In this document: positions 1 to 7,457 of the stretch, piece after piece
Numbering within the stretch: the first letter of the stretch is position 1
Layout: each line of letters opens with the position of its first letter
Assembly: GCF_902764455.1 (NCBI RefSeq)
Contig: NZ_CACWVY010000024.1
Coordinates: 1 to 35,253, forward strand
Direction of reading: 5' to 3'
Origin: an uncultured Methanobrevibacter sp.
GTDB taxonomy: Archaea > Methanobacteriota > Methanobacteria > Methanobacteriales > Methanobacteriaceae
Length of the DNA stretch: 35,253 nt
Made by a program: the position numbers and the translations under genes
The notes under the pieces: generated by a model
Database searches by the model: none
Seen by the model: the letters and a program-made list of their open reading frames with translations, nothing else
Told to the model about the DNA's origin: nothing

Positions 1-2
1 CC

Positions 3-41
3 AATTTCTTATTAAATTTAACTGTTTTTAAACAGGATTAA
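3..41 (+). pseudogene. Probable 3' end of an IS transposase gene (fragment)
   Basis: An open frame enters from the window edge, reads NFLLNLTVFKQD and stops with TAA at 39-41, about 30 bp before a 26-bp repeat that behaves like an IS terminal inverted repeat. The matching 5' fragment would be 35236-35253 at the other end, in the same rightward orientation. A single transposase gene spanning a circular junction would look exactly like this. The fragment is too short to assign by sequence, so the call rests on context. Confidence 0.35.
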
Positions 42-73
42 AAGTTCATAACTAACTTTAATCAAAAAATTTT

Positions 74-99
74 AAATCAACAAAGTTTTTGAAAGAGTC
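74..99 (+). repeat. Left copy of a 26-bp inverted repeat (probable IS terminus)
   Basis: The 26 bases here are the exact reverse complement of 35156-35181. The outer flank stays similar for about ten more bases, with one substitution. The repeat begins AAATCAACAAAG and ends GAAAGAGTC. Size and arrangement fit the terminal inverted repeat of an insertion sequence whose body lies outside the window. ISM1 of Methanobrevibacter smithii is, from memory, an IS with inverted repeats of about this length and an 8-bp target duplication; identity with it is untested. Confidence 0.8.
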
Positions 100-107
100 G
101 ATTATTG
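100..107 (+). repeat. Left copy of 8-bp direct repeat GATTATTG (probable target-site duplication)
   Basis: GATTATTG abuts the inner edge of the left inverted repeat. The same word in the same orientation abuts the inner edge of the right one (35148-35155). In a linear chromosome an IS target duplication lies outside the IS ends. Finding it between the two ends, reading inward, implies that both window ends belong to one IS inserted into a circle. Confidence 0.75.
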
Positions 108-110
108 CTG

Positions 111-818
111 TTGCAATTCCTGTTTCAACTATTGCAATTTTGTTGCAACTTCATTGCAATCCGATTGCAACTGCCAAAATTTTCAGGATGAAATGTGGAA
201 TCTGAGTTGCAATTATTGCAATTCTTTTTATATTTAATTGTTCAATATTTTTTAATATATTATAATAAAATTGAACAATTGTAATTTTAAGAAAGTTAAA
301 TTTAACGTCAGAGAGAAATTGCAATTTAGTTGCAATTTTCCATACATGAATTGCAATTTTGTTGCAATTAATTGCAATTTTCAAAATCCCAAATATCGAT
401 AATTGCAATTTTGACCCCATTTTCCTTGAAGTTGCAATTCATTATTTTGGTGTTGCAATTATTGCAATTGTGAATGTATGCACGAATGTATATAAATTAT
501 TGTACTACATAGCGAAAGTGCAGTATGTCAAGTGGCACATCAGTATGTCCAGACTACCCCCTATTTTCGCAAAATTGCAATACTGTAATATAATACATAT
601 ATTGTAGTACAAGTATCATAATAATTAATCGTTTCTGCAAGCAAACAGCATACCTGGAAAAATGCCAGTTGCCGTTTCTTTTTTTCTCAAAATCTCAAAA
701 TTAAACAATTTTCAAGTTTTTGTGACGTTGTTCAAAAGTTGCAATTTTCAAAATAGTGTTGCAATTCCAGTTGCAACTGTTGCAATTTCTGTTGCAATAA
801 AATTGCAATTAATTGCAA
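111..818 (+). repeat. TTGCAA(TT) iteron array, two clusters, about 24 copies
   Basis: TTGCAA recurs at 111, 132, 143, 154, 165, 207, 216, 319, 330, 351, 362, 372, 403, 432, 453 and 462. There is a single copy near 575, and a second cluster at 739, 759, 771, 780, 792, 803 and 813. The commonest spacing is 11 bp, so proteins on neighbouring copies would sit on one face of the helix. The region has no convincing gene; open frames through it encode low-complexity I-A-I-N-C repeats. The array lies directly upstream of the coiled-coil gene at 877. A replication origin or partition (centromere-like) site is the likeliest role, by analogy with plasmid iterons. The motif also appears at 26901-26950, 27549 and 27719. 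Confidence 0.8.
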
Positions 819-876
819 TACCTATAAAATATAGTTGTGATAAAAATATGTATGTTAAGGATTTAGGTGAAATAGG

Positions 877-1977
877 ATGGATGAAAAAACTCTTGAAAAA
901 ACAGACAAAGCTATTGGCAGGGAATTTGAAGTTAAGAAAAATACCGCCAATGCAAATAGGATTGGATTTCCAAATTCTGTTTTTGGAATTGGTGAAAAAG
1001 TCTATGTAATCTCTGAAGCTGAACACTTTGACTTAATGAAGCAATTAGATGAGATAGATGACTATAAAGCTAGAATCAAAGAACTTGAAGCTGACATTAA
1101 CGATGAAGATTTGAAAGGTGAACTTCAGGAAAAAGATGCAATGATTTCAAATCTAAAAGCTAGAGTTGATAATCTTGGAAAAGAACTTGAAGATGCTAAA
1201 GCTCAGCCTAAAGTCTATGATAAAGATGAAATGGAAAAATTAAAAGAAGATCTTGAAGCTGCTAAGAGTCAAGAGAAGTATTGGAAAAATTCCTTTGAAG
1301 AAATGATTGGATCTTCAGATGACCTTGCAGCCAGAAATGAAGAATTGATTAAAGAAAACGATCAATTGAAAGATGCCAATAACAAGATCAATGAAACCAA
1401 TAAATTGTTAAATGATAATATCATTGGTTTAAATGCTAGCTTTAAAGAAACTAAAAGCGAACTCCAATCCAGTTTCGACACAAAAGAAAAAGATTTAAGA
1501 GAAACCATTGAAAAACAACAAACACATATAGATGAATTAACAGAAAAAGTTCAATCTCTATCAATCCTTAAAGATTATATCTCACCTAAAGAACATTTTG
1601 AAGCACTTGAAGAACTTAAAGATAAAATTAAAGAAGTTGAAGTTGAACTCGACAAAACAAAAGCTGAAGTTGATATGAAACTTGCAACTCAGAAATCTGA
1701 AATTGATGTAAAGAATACTGAAGAAAAAGCACAAATGCTTTTAGCATATACTCAAGAATTAAATGCTCATAAATTGAAATATAATGAACTTGCAAAAGAT
1801 TATAACCATTTACTTGGAGATGCAAGCTCATTATCAAGAACAAGTGTATTATTTAGTGGTAGGCACAAAACTATTGTTAAAGATAAAGAACCTGTAGAAC
1901 TCGAAGAGATAGAGGTGGAAAAAGAACCTACAGAAACAATAGAATATGTACCTAAAGACCACGTTACCTTAATTTAA
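877..1977 (+). CDS. Long coiled-coil protein with AbrB-like N-terminus, possible iteron-binding/partition protein
   Basis: This 366-residue acidic protein starts at ATG 877, six bases after AGGTGA. Residues 15-50 (FEVKKNTANANRIGFPNSV, then GEKVYVIS) resemble the short swapped-hairpin DNA-binding segment of archaeal AbrB/SpoVT-like proteins. Residues 55-310 are an almost uninterrupted heptad-rich coiled coil (E, K, L, D, N). The tail is acidic. It lies just downstream of the TTGCAA array, and its stop overlaps by 9 bp the convergent tandem-RHH gene. A DNA-binding head on a long coiled coil beside iterons suggests plasmid partition or origin architecture. This is inference; a structural or mobility protein of unknown role is equally open. 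No ATPase partner (ParA) is visible. Confidence 0.6.
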   Translation: MDEKTLEKTDKAIGREFEVKKNTANANRIGFPNSVFGIGEKVYVISEAEHFDLMKQLDEIDDYKARIKELEADINDEDLKGELQEKDAMISNLKARVDNLGKELEDAKAQPKVYDKDEMEKLKEDLEAAKSQEKYWKNSFEEMIGSSDDLAARNEELIKENDQLKDANNKINETNKLLNDNIIGLNASFKETKSELQSSFDTKEKDLRETIEKQQTHIDELTEKVQSLSILKDYISPKEHFEALEELKDKIKEVEVELDKTKAEVDMKLATQKSEIDVKNTEEKAQMLLAYTQELNAHKLKYNELAKDYNHLLGDASSLSRTSVLFSGRHKTIVKDKEPVELEEIEVEKEPTETIEYVPKDHVTLI

Positions 1978-2517
1978 CATTAACACTAACAATAGCTCAT
2001 CCATTAATTTGGATGTGTTAATTTTATTTTCCTCGCCTATTTCATATTCAATAATGGAACCAACTATTTTGTCCAGAGATCTGTCCTGAATAGCTGAGAG
2101 GACTCTTAATTTTATGTGAGTTTCAGAAGTTACTTTAACGTTAATCCTTTTTCTAGGCCTGCCTTTTTTCAAAATCTTATCGTTAAGGTCGTAAGTGGAA
2201 TTATCGGCATCTTCTTTTTTTAACCAGTCGAATCCTTCCTCAAACTCTTCAGCATTCTCAAATGCTCTTTTCACGTAATCAACAATATCTAATTCCTCGA
2301 CTTTATTTTCCACAATAGCTGTAGCTATCTTTTCTAATGATGTATCTTTAGATGCTGCAATTACTTTTAACTTCTTGTGAGTATTTGGAAATATTTTAAC
2401 AGTTATCTGTTTCTTAGGATTTTCAATATCGTCAATGTAGTCTTTTTTGAGCTCTTTGATATTGTTTTCTCTTTCCAGTTGTTTTGCTATTATTGCTTCA
2501 TATTTTTCGTCATCCAT
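1969..2517 (-). CDS. Tandem ribbon-helix-helix DNA-binding regulator
   Basis: The 182-residue protein contains two similar RHH units. The first is near residues 36-75 (KKQITVKIFPNTHKKLKVIA). The second is near 121-160 (RKRINVKVTSETHIKLRVLS). Each has a basic beta strand followed by two helices, and an acidic linker joins them. Two RHH units in one chain would form a pseudo-dimer, as in TraY. GGAGG lies upstream of ATG 2517. Three evenly spaced repeats and a TATA box precede the gene, which argues for autoregulation. It is convergent with, and overlaps by 9 bp, the coiled-coil gene. It is a candidate lysogeny, copy-number or partition regulator; the target of regulation beyond itself is unknown. 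Confidence 0.75.
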   Translation of the reverse strand: MDDEKYEAIIAKQLERENNIKELKKDYIDDIENPKKQITVKIFPNTHKKLKVIAASKDTSLEKIATAIVENKVEELDIVDYVKRAFENAEEFEEGFDWLKKEDADNSTYDLNDKILKKGRPRKRINVKVTSETHIKLRVLSAIQDRSLDKIVGSIIEYEIGEENKINTSKLMDELLLVLMLN

Positions 2518-2548
2518 GTTAATTTCCTCCTGAAGATTTTTTTCTAAA

Positions 2549-2591
2549 TGTAGTTACTTTAATAATGTAATTACATTAATAGTGTTATTAC
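2549..2591 (-). promoter_or_regulatory. Three TGTNNTTAC operators at exact 17-bp period
   Basis: TGTAGTTAC (2549), TGTAATTAC (2566) and TGTTATTAC (2583) start exactly 17 bp apart. They lie between the TATA box at 2609-2619 and the start codon at 2517 of the tandem RHH gene, covering the expected transcription start and leader. The middle copy sits within the palindrome ATGTAATTACAT. They are the likely binding sites of the RHH protein itself. Confidence 0.65.
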
Positions 2592-2608
2592 ATAATATGT
2601 TGTTGGTG

Positions 2609-2619
2609 ATATATAAAGA
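2609..2619 (-). promoter_or_regulatory. TATA box of the tandem RHH gene
   Basis: The minus strand reads TCTTTATATATC, a good archaeal TATA element. It is about 95 bases upstream of ATG 2517, so transcription would start near 2585, inside the operator array. Confidence 0.55.
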
Positions 2620-2640
2620 TTGTTGTCAATTCATAATAAG

Positions 2641-2688
2641 CTGTCCAACTCTGTTGGACAGGTTGCGACGGAACGAAGTGAGTCGCAA
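2641..2688. other. Two tandem perfect stem-loops
   Basis: CTGTCCAAC-tct-GTTGGACAG (2641-2661) is immediately followed by TTGCGAC...GTCGCAA (2663-2669 with 2682-2688, 12-base loop). They stand upstream of the RHH promoter, in the 429-base gap between 2517 and 2947. They could be a transcription stop for leftward transcription, a small RNA, or protein-binding palindromes. Direction cannot be decided. Confidence 0.55.
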
Positions 2689-2853
2689 TAGGTATATACT
2701 GAAGAATTAGATGTTGGTTGGGATAAAGCAACATTAACATTAACGTTTGATATTTCATTACTGGAAAAATAATTCTTTTACTGGAATGAATATTCTATGT
2801 TTTTGATAAGATATTTTTAATGTATCATCAATAGCTGTTAGATTTAATGGTGC

Positions 2854-2970
2854 AACATTAACATTAACGGAAGGGGTATTGGATTTGAATTTGTATTTTA
2901 ACCCCCGATATATATGCACGAGTTTTAAAAAGTAGATTTCCATTAGTTAATGGTTGGCGTTAATGTCACG
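2854..2970. repeat. Dispersed ACATTAACG/TATA module, copy A
   Basis: The module begins AACATTAACATTAACG (ending 2869), has a centre GATATATATGCACG (2907-2920) and ends CGTTAATGTCACG (2958-2970), so its ends are inverted copies of ACATTAACG. Similar modules occur at 20830-20937, 21032-21139, 21235-21345 and 32532-32645. This copy runs into the last codons of the leftward gene 2947-3348. Confidence 0.7.
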
Positions 2971-3348
2971 GTTATGGATCCATTCACGATGTTTTCCAAT
3001 TGCAACATTAACAATAACATCAATAAGATCAAGTTCATCATTCTGTTTGAAATAGTATTGTGCAGGTCCTTCCAGCATCTGTCTTAAATCATAGAATGGT
3101 TTTGGTTTAATTGCATCTGGATGCATTAATCCATAGTTTTTCAATAGCTTGATGTTTTCAGTTTCGTATTTCTCTAATTTGGACTTCTGAACTTTAGTAG
3201 CTACTGTCTTTTCTTTTTTATCAAATATTTTAGCTATTTGAGATGAATCAATTAATATGCTAGATTCAATTAACAGCAATTGTATTTCTTTACCTTTGAC
3301 TGTTATTGTTGCTGCATATGAATTTTCATTATCTAAAAATAATTTCAT
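2947..3348 (-). CDS. Hypothetical protein, possibly RhuM/KilA-N-type viral regulator
   Basis: The 133-residue protein starts at ATG 3348 without an obvious Shine-Dalgarno sequence; an AT-rich TATA-like stretch lies just upstream. Residues 1-30 look like a short beta sheet (EIQLLLIESSILIDSS). Residues 35-55 (SQIAKIFDKKEKTVATKVQK) look like a helix-turn-helix of the type in RhuM/BRO/KilA-N viral proteins. The C-terminal half (PFYDLRQMLEGPAQYYFKQN) is unassigned. The last codons overlap the right end of dispersed module A. The family assignment is weak; it is a small DNA-binding protein at best guess. Confidence 0.45.
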   Translation of the reverse strand: MKLFLDNENSYAATITVKGKEIQLLLIESSILIDSSQIAKIFDKKEKTVATKVQKSKLEKYETENIKLLKNYGLMHPDAIKPKPFYDLRQMLEGPAQYYFKQNDELDLIDVIVNVAIGKHREWIHNRDINANH

Positions 3349-3408
3349 TTTATAGCCTCTACTATATATTATAGCTATTACCCGTTTATATTTTTTTAGA
3401 AATAGGTA

Positions 3409-3433
3409 GCGGGGAGAGGGTGATTATCCCCGC
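3409..3433 (-). terminator. GC stem-loop downstream of the capsid operon
   Basis: GCGGGG (3409-3414) pairs with CCCCGC (3428-3433) in an otherwise AT-rich gap between the capsid gene stop at 3591 and the next gene. It is placed to end leftward transcription of the capsid operon. No strong U-run follows on the minus strand, so the terminator role is tentative. Confidence 0.4.
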
Positions 3434-3590
3434 AGTTAAGGAATTTGGAGTCATTAAACTCTTAGCAGAAGATGTAGTGAAGAAAACAATTCAAAACTCC
3501 ACTATATCAACCTGAGATAGTAATATTCTTTTCCCCCTACACGCATCTCTTAACGAAAGGGCAAATATTCAGGAGATTAAATTATGGCGT

Positions 3591-4517
3591 TTATGCTCTG
3601 AAATTACCTTTGATTATTCTATTTGGTGCGTTCATTAACACACCGACGGAGGAAAGTATGAATAGCTTTGTATACATAGGTAATTCATCACGAATGTCTT
3701 TTCTCATAAATTCAATTAATGGATAGAAATCGTACATCTCACCGTCAGGACCTAAAGGTGCAACGGTTGTTCCTGTAGTCCTGGAGTATAACAATTTCAT
3801 TCCTGGATTAATGTAGTCCATACCAATATAGGTTTTATCACCCATTTCAGAACCACCATCACAGACAGCAGTTCCAAGGATATCAATATTATCAACACCG
3901 TAATAGCTTTTGATTAATTCTACCGGTTCAACTTGTCTATTGCTTGAAAATATATCTGATTTTAAAGTTGTTAATGATTTGTAGCTTACGGCCATACTGT
4001 TTAAGTTGGCATAGCTTCCGGCTGATTCTTTGAATTTTTCCTGAGCTTTGAGGATGGTCATACCGGTATCATCACTTGATTCAAAATCATATGTGGCAAC
4101 TTTGGATGAGTTTTCAATCATGTCAATAGCTGCCTTTTCAATACTTCGGCCGATAAGAATACCTACATCCTGAAGCATGTCATTAACGGAGATTAAATTG
4201 GAATCAAGCATTTGAGCGGAAACGTTTAATACTCCACCGATAGTGTCAATGGAGATAGTTTCACTGATTGGTTTTCTCACGTTTAATTCCTGAAGGGTAG
4301 CACCTGGAGCAATGTCTTTAGCCTCTCCAAGCACGCCAGATTGAATAGCTTCCTCTATATTGACTCTTTGAGACATATAGGTATAGTATTGTGAATTTTC
4401 TTCTATCTCTTGCTTTGGAAGTAATCTGGTGAATTTCATCCATTTGGCTGAAGTGTCAGCAACAATTTGAGCCATTACTTCGTTTTGTACTTTAACATCA
4501 TTTCCTTTTGTTATCAT
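3591..4517 (-). CDS. Major capsid protein paralog 2 (HK97-fold type)
   Basis: The 308-residue protein shares its order of features with the upstream 312-residue gene: MITKGN-DVKVQNEV start, LLPKQEIEENSQYYTY, APGATLQELNVRKPISETIS, TIGGVLNVSAQMLDSN, and a C-terminal YPLIEFMRKDIRDELPMYTKLF. The mixed beta/helix layout, the segment where helix-rich P-domain motifs follow an E-loop-like region, and the association with portal and terminase all fit an HK97-type capsid protein without a long N-terminal scaffold domain. GGAGGG precedes ATG 4517. It is the last gene of the leftward decoration-MCP1-MCP2 operon. It may be a second shell subunit, a pentamer-specific form or an internal protein. Confidence 0.78.
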   Translation of the reverse strand: MITKGNDVKVQNEVMAQIVADTSAKWMKFTRLLPKQEIEENSQYYTYMSQRVNIEEAIQSGVLGEAKDIAPGATLQELNVRKPISETISIDTIGGVLNVSAQMLDSNLISVNDMLQDVGILIGRSIEKAAIDMIENSSKVATYDFESSDDTGMTILKAQEKFKESAGSYANLNSMAVSYKSLTTLKSDIFSSNRQVEPVELIKSYYGVDNIDILGTAVCDGGSEMGDKTYIGMDYINPGMKLLYSRTTGTTVAPLGPDGEMYDFYPLIEFMRKDIRDELPMYTKLFILSSVGVLMNAPNRIIKGNFRA

Positions 4518-4531
4518 TTAGCGTATCCCTC

Positions 4532-5470
4532 CTATGGCCTGCAAGTACCTCTCAAAGCAAGTCCAGGTTTATTTAATAATATTCCTACTTTTGATTGTAT
4601 AAATAATTTTGTATATTGAGGTAATTCATCGTAAATGTCTTTTCTCATTATTTCAATGAGCGGATAGAAGTCTGCAATGTTCTCGTCACTTGTAATAGGT
4701 GCAACAGTAGTTCCTGAAGATTTGGAGTACAATACTGTTAACGGTGCATTACGAAGATCAAATCCGATATAGTCCTTGTCACCTATTAATGATCCGCCGT
4801 CAGCTTGGGTTGTTCCTAAAAGATCGATATTATCAATACCGTAATATTCTTTAATATCTTCTACAGGCTGAACCAATTTATTTGAAGCGTAAGCTAATTG
4901 TTTAACATAGCTTAAAGTTTTGTATGACTCAGCCATTATTGTTAAGTCAGCGCCAGCACCAGCGTTACCTTTGAATGCTTCCTGTGCTTTGATAACAAAT
5001 TTACCGTAAGCATCCATAGTATCCTGAGTTTCACTTGTATTATAGATAGGAACGTTTGGAGAGCTTGTTATGGTATCGTAAATGTTAAATTCAATACGAT
5101 TAGCAATAACAGTAGCTACATCACCTAATAAATCTTCAAATGAAACAATATCACTGTCGAATACATCTTTATTAACGTTAAGGACACCACCAACAGTATC
5201 AATGGAAATAGTGTCTGTTACTGGTTTTCTAATGTTGAGTTCTTGTAAAGATGCACCAGGAGCAATGTCTTTAGCCTCACCAAGAAGACCTTTTTTAATA
5301 GCTTCATCAAGATTAATGTTTTGTCTAAAGTAAGTATAATAATCAGAGTTCTCTTTAATCTCTTGTTTAGGAAACAATCTAGCTAACTTCAATCTTTTTG
5401 CAGTTTCATCAGTAATAGTTTGAGCTATTACCTCATTTTGAACTTTGGTATTATTTCCTTTTGTAATCAT
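4532..5470 (-). CDS. Major capsid protein paralog 1 (HK97-fold type)
   Basis: This 312-residue protein is a close paralog of the next gene downstream, with the same start (MITKGNNTKVQNEVIAQ), the same central block (APGASLQELNIRKPVTDTIS, IDTVGGVLNVNKDVFDSDIV) and the same end (MRKDIYDELPQYTKLFIQSK). The segment GDVATVIANRIEFNIYDTI resembles the long spine-helix region of HK97-type capsid proteins. AAGGTGAT lies just upstream of ATG 5470. It sits 12 bp after the decoration gene, in the classic decoration-then-capsid order. Which paralog forms the hexamers cannot be told from sequence. Confidence 0.82.
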   Translation of the reverse strand: MITKGNNTKVQNEVIAQTITDETAKRLKLARLFPKQEIKENSDYYTYFRQNINLDEAIKKGLLGEAKDIAPGASLQELNIRKPVTDTISIDTVGGVLNVNKDVFDSDIVSFEDLLGDVATVIANRIEFNIYDTITSSPNVPIYNTSETQDTMDAYGKFVIKAQEAFKGNAGAGADLTIMAESYKTLSYVKQLAYASNKLVQPVEDIKEYYGIDNIDLLGTTQADGGSLIGDKDYIGFDLRNAPLTVLYSKSSGTTVAPITSDENIADFYPLIEIMRKDIYDELPQYTKLFIQSKVGILLNKPGLALRGTCRP

Positions 5471-5481
5471 TCATTATCACC

Positions 5482-5976
5482 TTATGTTTGGCCTGTGGTT
5501 CCAATATCGTATGGCCTGAATACTTCAATGTATTTGTAATCGTCAGAACTAGCTACAGGGTGCATTGCAATATATTCACCGTCTTCAGATTTAATAGCTC
5601 CAGTACTGCTTAAAGCTATTTTATCATTAACGGCAATGTTTGATAATCCACTAGCTAATTTTAATCTGAATAAATGGCCTAATACAAGAATGGATGTTTT
5701 TCTTTTACCACCAGTCATGGTAACTGGATCGTTAACTGCAATACCTAAAATAATTTCGCCTTCAGCTGCGGTGTATTTTTTAACTGTAGGTTTTCCAATG
5801 TCTGAGTTAGCTGATAATGTTACAGCGTCATCAACTTTGATTTTATTGCCTGCATACTCATATCCTGGTGTTTCTCCAGTTGGAGTTGTTACAGTAGTTG
5901 CAGTAATTGTACCTTCATCTAATAAGAAAGTTGTAACTTCTTTTCTTTCTTCAAGTAAAACAATTGTATCTGGCAT
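5482..5976 (-). CDS. Capsid decoration protein (DUF2190-like), stand-alone form
   Basis: The 164-residue protein is made of short beta strands with many T, V and G. It begins [20 protein letters not shown] and contains [20 protein letters not shown] and GHLFRLKLASGLSNIAVND. This is the look of DUF2190-type capsid decoration/stabilisation proteins. The same domain is the N-terminal part of the proteins at 12121 and 16652, and a divergent copy is at 18807. This short copy lies immediately upstream of the capsid genes, so it is probably the plain decoration subunit. GGAGG precedes ATG 5976, and a TATA box at 6026-6036 would drive the operon. Confidence 0.72.
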   Translation of the reverse strand: MPDTIVLLEERKEVTTFLLDEGTITATTVTTPTGETPGYEYAGNKIKVDDAVTLSANSDIGKPTVKKYTAAEGEIILGIAVNDPVTMTGGKRKTSILVLGHLFRLKLASGLSNIAVNDKIALSSTGAIKSEDGEYIAMHPVASSDDYKYIEVFRPYDIGTTGQT

Positions 5977-6025
5977 TATTATTAGTCCTCCACTTATATT
6001 AAATATTATATAATTTATTATTTAT

Positions 6026-6036
6026 GTTATATAAAT
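6026..6036 (-). promoter_or_regulatory. TATA box of the capsid operon
   Basis: The minus strand reads ATATTTATATAAC, about 50-60 bases upstream of ATG 5976. This places the transcript start near 6003 with a leader of about 25 bases that contains the GGAGG site. Confidence 0.6.
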
Positions 6037-6077
6037 ATCTCTATATAATGGCTACTTTTTTTAATTTTGCGTGGAGA

Positions 6078-6108
6078 TTAACATTAACATTAACGATTGA
6101 CATTAACG
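6078..6108. repeat. ACATTAACG cluster upstream of the capsid promoter
   Basis: Three overlapping or adjacent ACATTAAC units followed by a separated GACATTAACGG lie about 45-80 bases upstream of the capsid TATA box. The word is the terminal motif of the dispersed modules, but no GATATATATGCAC centre is present here. The position suits an activator or repressor site. The rest of the gap 5977-6253 is AT-rich with nothing else recognised. Confidence 0.45.
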
Positions 6109-6253
6109 GTTTAAAAATAGAATAGCTAAAGGATAGAATAGAAATAAGCCAAAAATAGTTGTTAAGGATAATTAGTGAAATTTAAATGACTTATTTCTAT
6201 GGAAAACAAAAAGTCGGAATGATTTGCTTTCAATAATATATATGTTAATGATA

Positions 6254-6655
6254 CTATAAATTATTTTCATCAGCAATAATAGCCTGCTCAGCCTCACCAC
6301 TTTCAATCATGCCAATGGCCATATCAAATTCCCTTTTAATATCGCTGATTAGTCTTATTTCAGAATCCCAAACCTCATTTTCATGTTCTCGCGTAATGCC
6401 CCAGATACCTGCATCTAATTCGCCTTCAATTAAATCTTCAGCAAGTAACTCTTCATAAATTGAAAAGTATTTGACCTGAATCTCTTCACGTAATTTCTTT
6501 AGCTGCTCATAATCATTAATGAGATCTTCAACCTGAAGTTTATGTAATTTGAATCTGGCATGGTCATACATTAGCTTCATTTTTCTAAAGCTATCAAGAA
6601 CTTCCTTTTCATCAACATCAAGTTCATCATATTTTTTTATTCTATCGTTATTCAT
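6254..6655 (-). CDS. Hypothetical acidic helical protein
   Basis: The 133-residue protein is unrecognised. It is helical and highly charged, with coiled-coil character through residues 10-70 (EEVLDSFRKM-like heptads, EQLKKLREEIQVKYF), followed by an acidic tail (GEAEQAIIADENNL). I chose ATG 6655. A GTG nine bases upstream is in frame, but it is part of the ribosome binding site GTGATTATTATG. It is a single gene between the capsid operon and the small regulators, with the same leftward direction. Confidence 0.7.
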   Translation of the reverse strand: MNNDRIKKYDELDVDEKEVLDSFRKMKLMYDHARFKLHKLQVEDLINDYEQLKKLREEIQVKYFSIYEELLAEDLIEGELDAGIWGITREHENEVWDSEIRLISDIKREFDMAIGMIESGEAEQAIIADENNL

Positions 6656-6794
6656 AATAATCACTATGTATTATATGAATAAACGATTATAAATGCTTTT
6701 TGATATAAGTCCAAGGCAATATTGCCCTCACCTTGTAATTTTACCGACTTAGAGCAATATTTATATGAAAAGGTAATTATTATAAAAAAATAGA

Positions 6795-7067
6795 TTAATC
6801 AGCATTAATGTTTTTAACTAGCTCATCCCCTTTGGGAGTTAGTCTATATAGTCTACCCTTTCTAACTTCCGGATTAATACATTCAACTAGTTCATGAGCT
6901 TTTAATTCAGATAAAACTTTTGAAATATGGTTTTGTCTAATTTCTGAATCTTTAGCTATTTGAGAAGGAATCTTTACATCATCTTCTAAAGCTTTCATTA
7001 CTTTTTTCCTATATTTGGATATTTCTACATAGCTAATTTCTTTTAACATTTCATCTGATATTTCCAT
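6795..7067 (-). CDS. Winged helix-turn-helix transcriptional regulator (archaeal MarR/ArsR-like)
   Basis: The 90-residue protein has a compact wHTH: KKVMKALEDDVKIPSQIAKD (helices 1-2), RQNHISKVLSELKAHELVEC (recognition helix), then a wing GRLYRLTPKGDELVKNI. It starts at ATG 7067 with a GTGAT site. A paralog with the same plan lies at 32069-32350, where EDRIGRLHKLTDLG corresponds to the wing here. It lies 11 bp downstream of the gene at 7079 and is probably co-transcribed with it. The likely role is control of a viral or restriction-modification promoter. Confidence 0.8.
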   Translation of the reverse strand: MEISDEMLKEISYVEISKYRKKVMKALEDDVKIPSQIAKDSEIRQNHISKVLSELKAHELVECINPEVRKGRLYRLTPKGDELVKNINAD

Positions 7068-7078
7068 ATATGATCACT

Positions 7079-7348
7079 TTATTCTATGTTAAATGTAGTA
7101 ATTAGTTTATTTCTAAAAAAGTCGGATAAATCATCTTCTAAATTTAAAATATAATTAACATCTTTTGCTTCTTTAACTTCATCGTATAATCCATATTTTT
7201 TTCCAAGGTCTAAAATAAAATTACAATATTCTTCTGAAAAGAATTCTCCAGTGTCGGAATTTCTTTTACTTAATTCATTAGAAGCACCAAATTTTTCAAA
7301 GAAATTAATAATATCATCTACTATTGAATTTTGATTATTATCATCCAT
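7079..7348 (-). CDS. Hypothetical small acidic protein
   Basis: The 89-residue, very acidic, helical protein is not recognised. It contains SIVDDIINFFEKFGASNELS and EEYCNFILDLGKKYGLYDEV. It is divergent from the Sau3AI-like nuclease gene, with 109 bp between their starts, and is followed at 11 bp by the wHTH regulator. The position suggests a two-gene regulatory unit next to the R-M system, perhaps a controller or DNA mimic. That is only inference. Confidence 0.65.
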   Translation of the reverse strand: MDDNNQNSIVDDIINFFEKFGASNELSKRNSDTGEFFSEEYCNFILDLGKKYGLYDEVKEAKDVNYILNLEDDLSDFFRNKLITTFNIE

Positions 7349-7397
7349 TATTTCATTCCTTATATACTCACTTATTAATAATTTAATAATTAATTAG

Positions 7398-7406
7398 ATT
7401 TATATC
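7398..7406 (+). promoter_or_regulatory. TATA box of the Sau3AI-like nuclease gene
   Basis: AGATTTATATC on the plus strand lies about 55 bases upstream of ATG 7458, inside the divergent gap 7349-7457. Confidence 0.5.
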
Positions 7407-7457
7407 TTACCGAACACAAAACTACATTCAAAAGCCCCATATAGACTGTGAAGATAT

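Noticed and set aside
151-1026. Open frames of 80-115 codons through the left-end repeats on both strands
   Set aside because: They are made of repeated I-A-I-N-C or L-Q-L-like words produced by the TTGCAA iterons, lack ribosome binding sites and overlap each other.
2758-2943. 61-codon leftward frame just after the 2947 gene
   Set aside because: It has no ribosome binding site of its own and most of it is dispersed module A, whose other copies do not keep the frame open.
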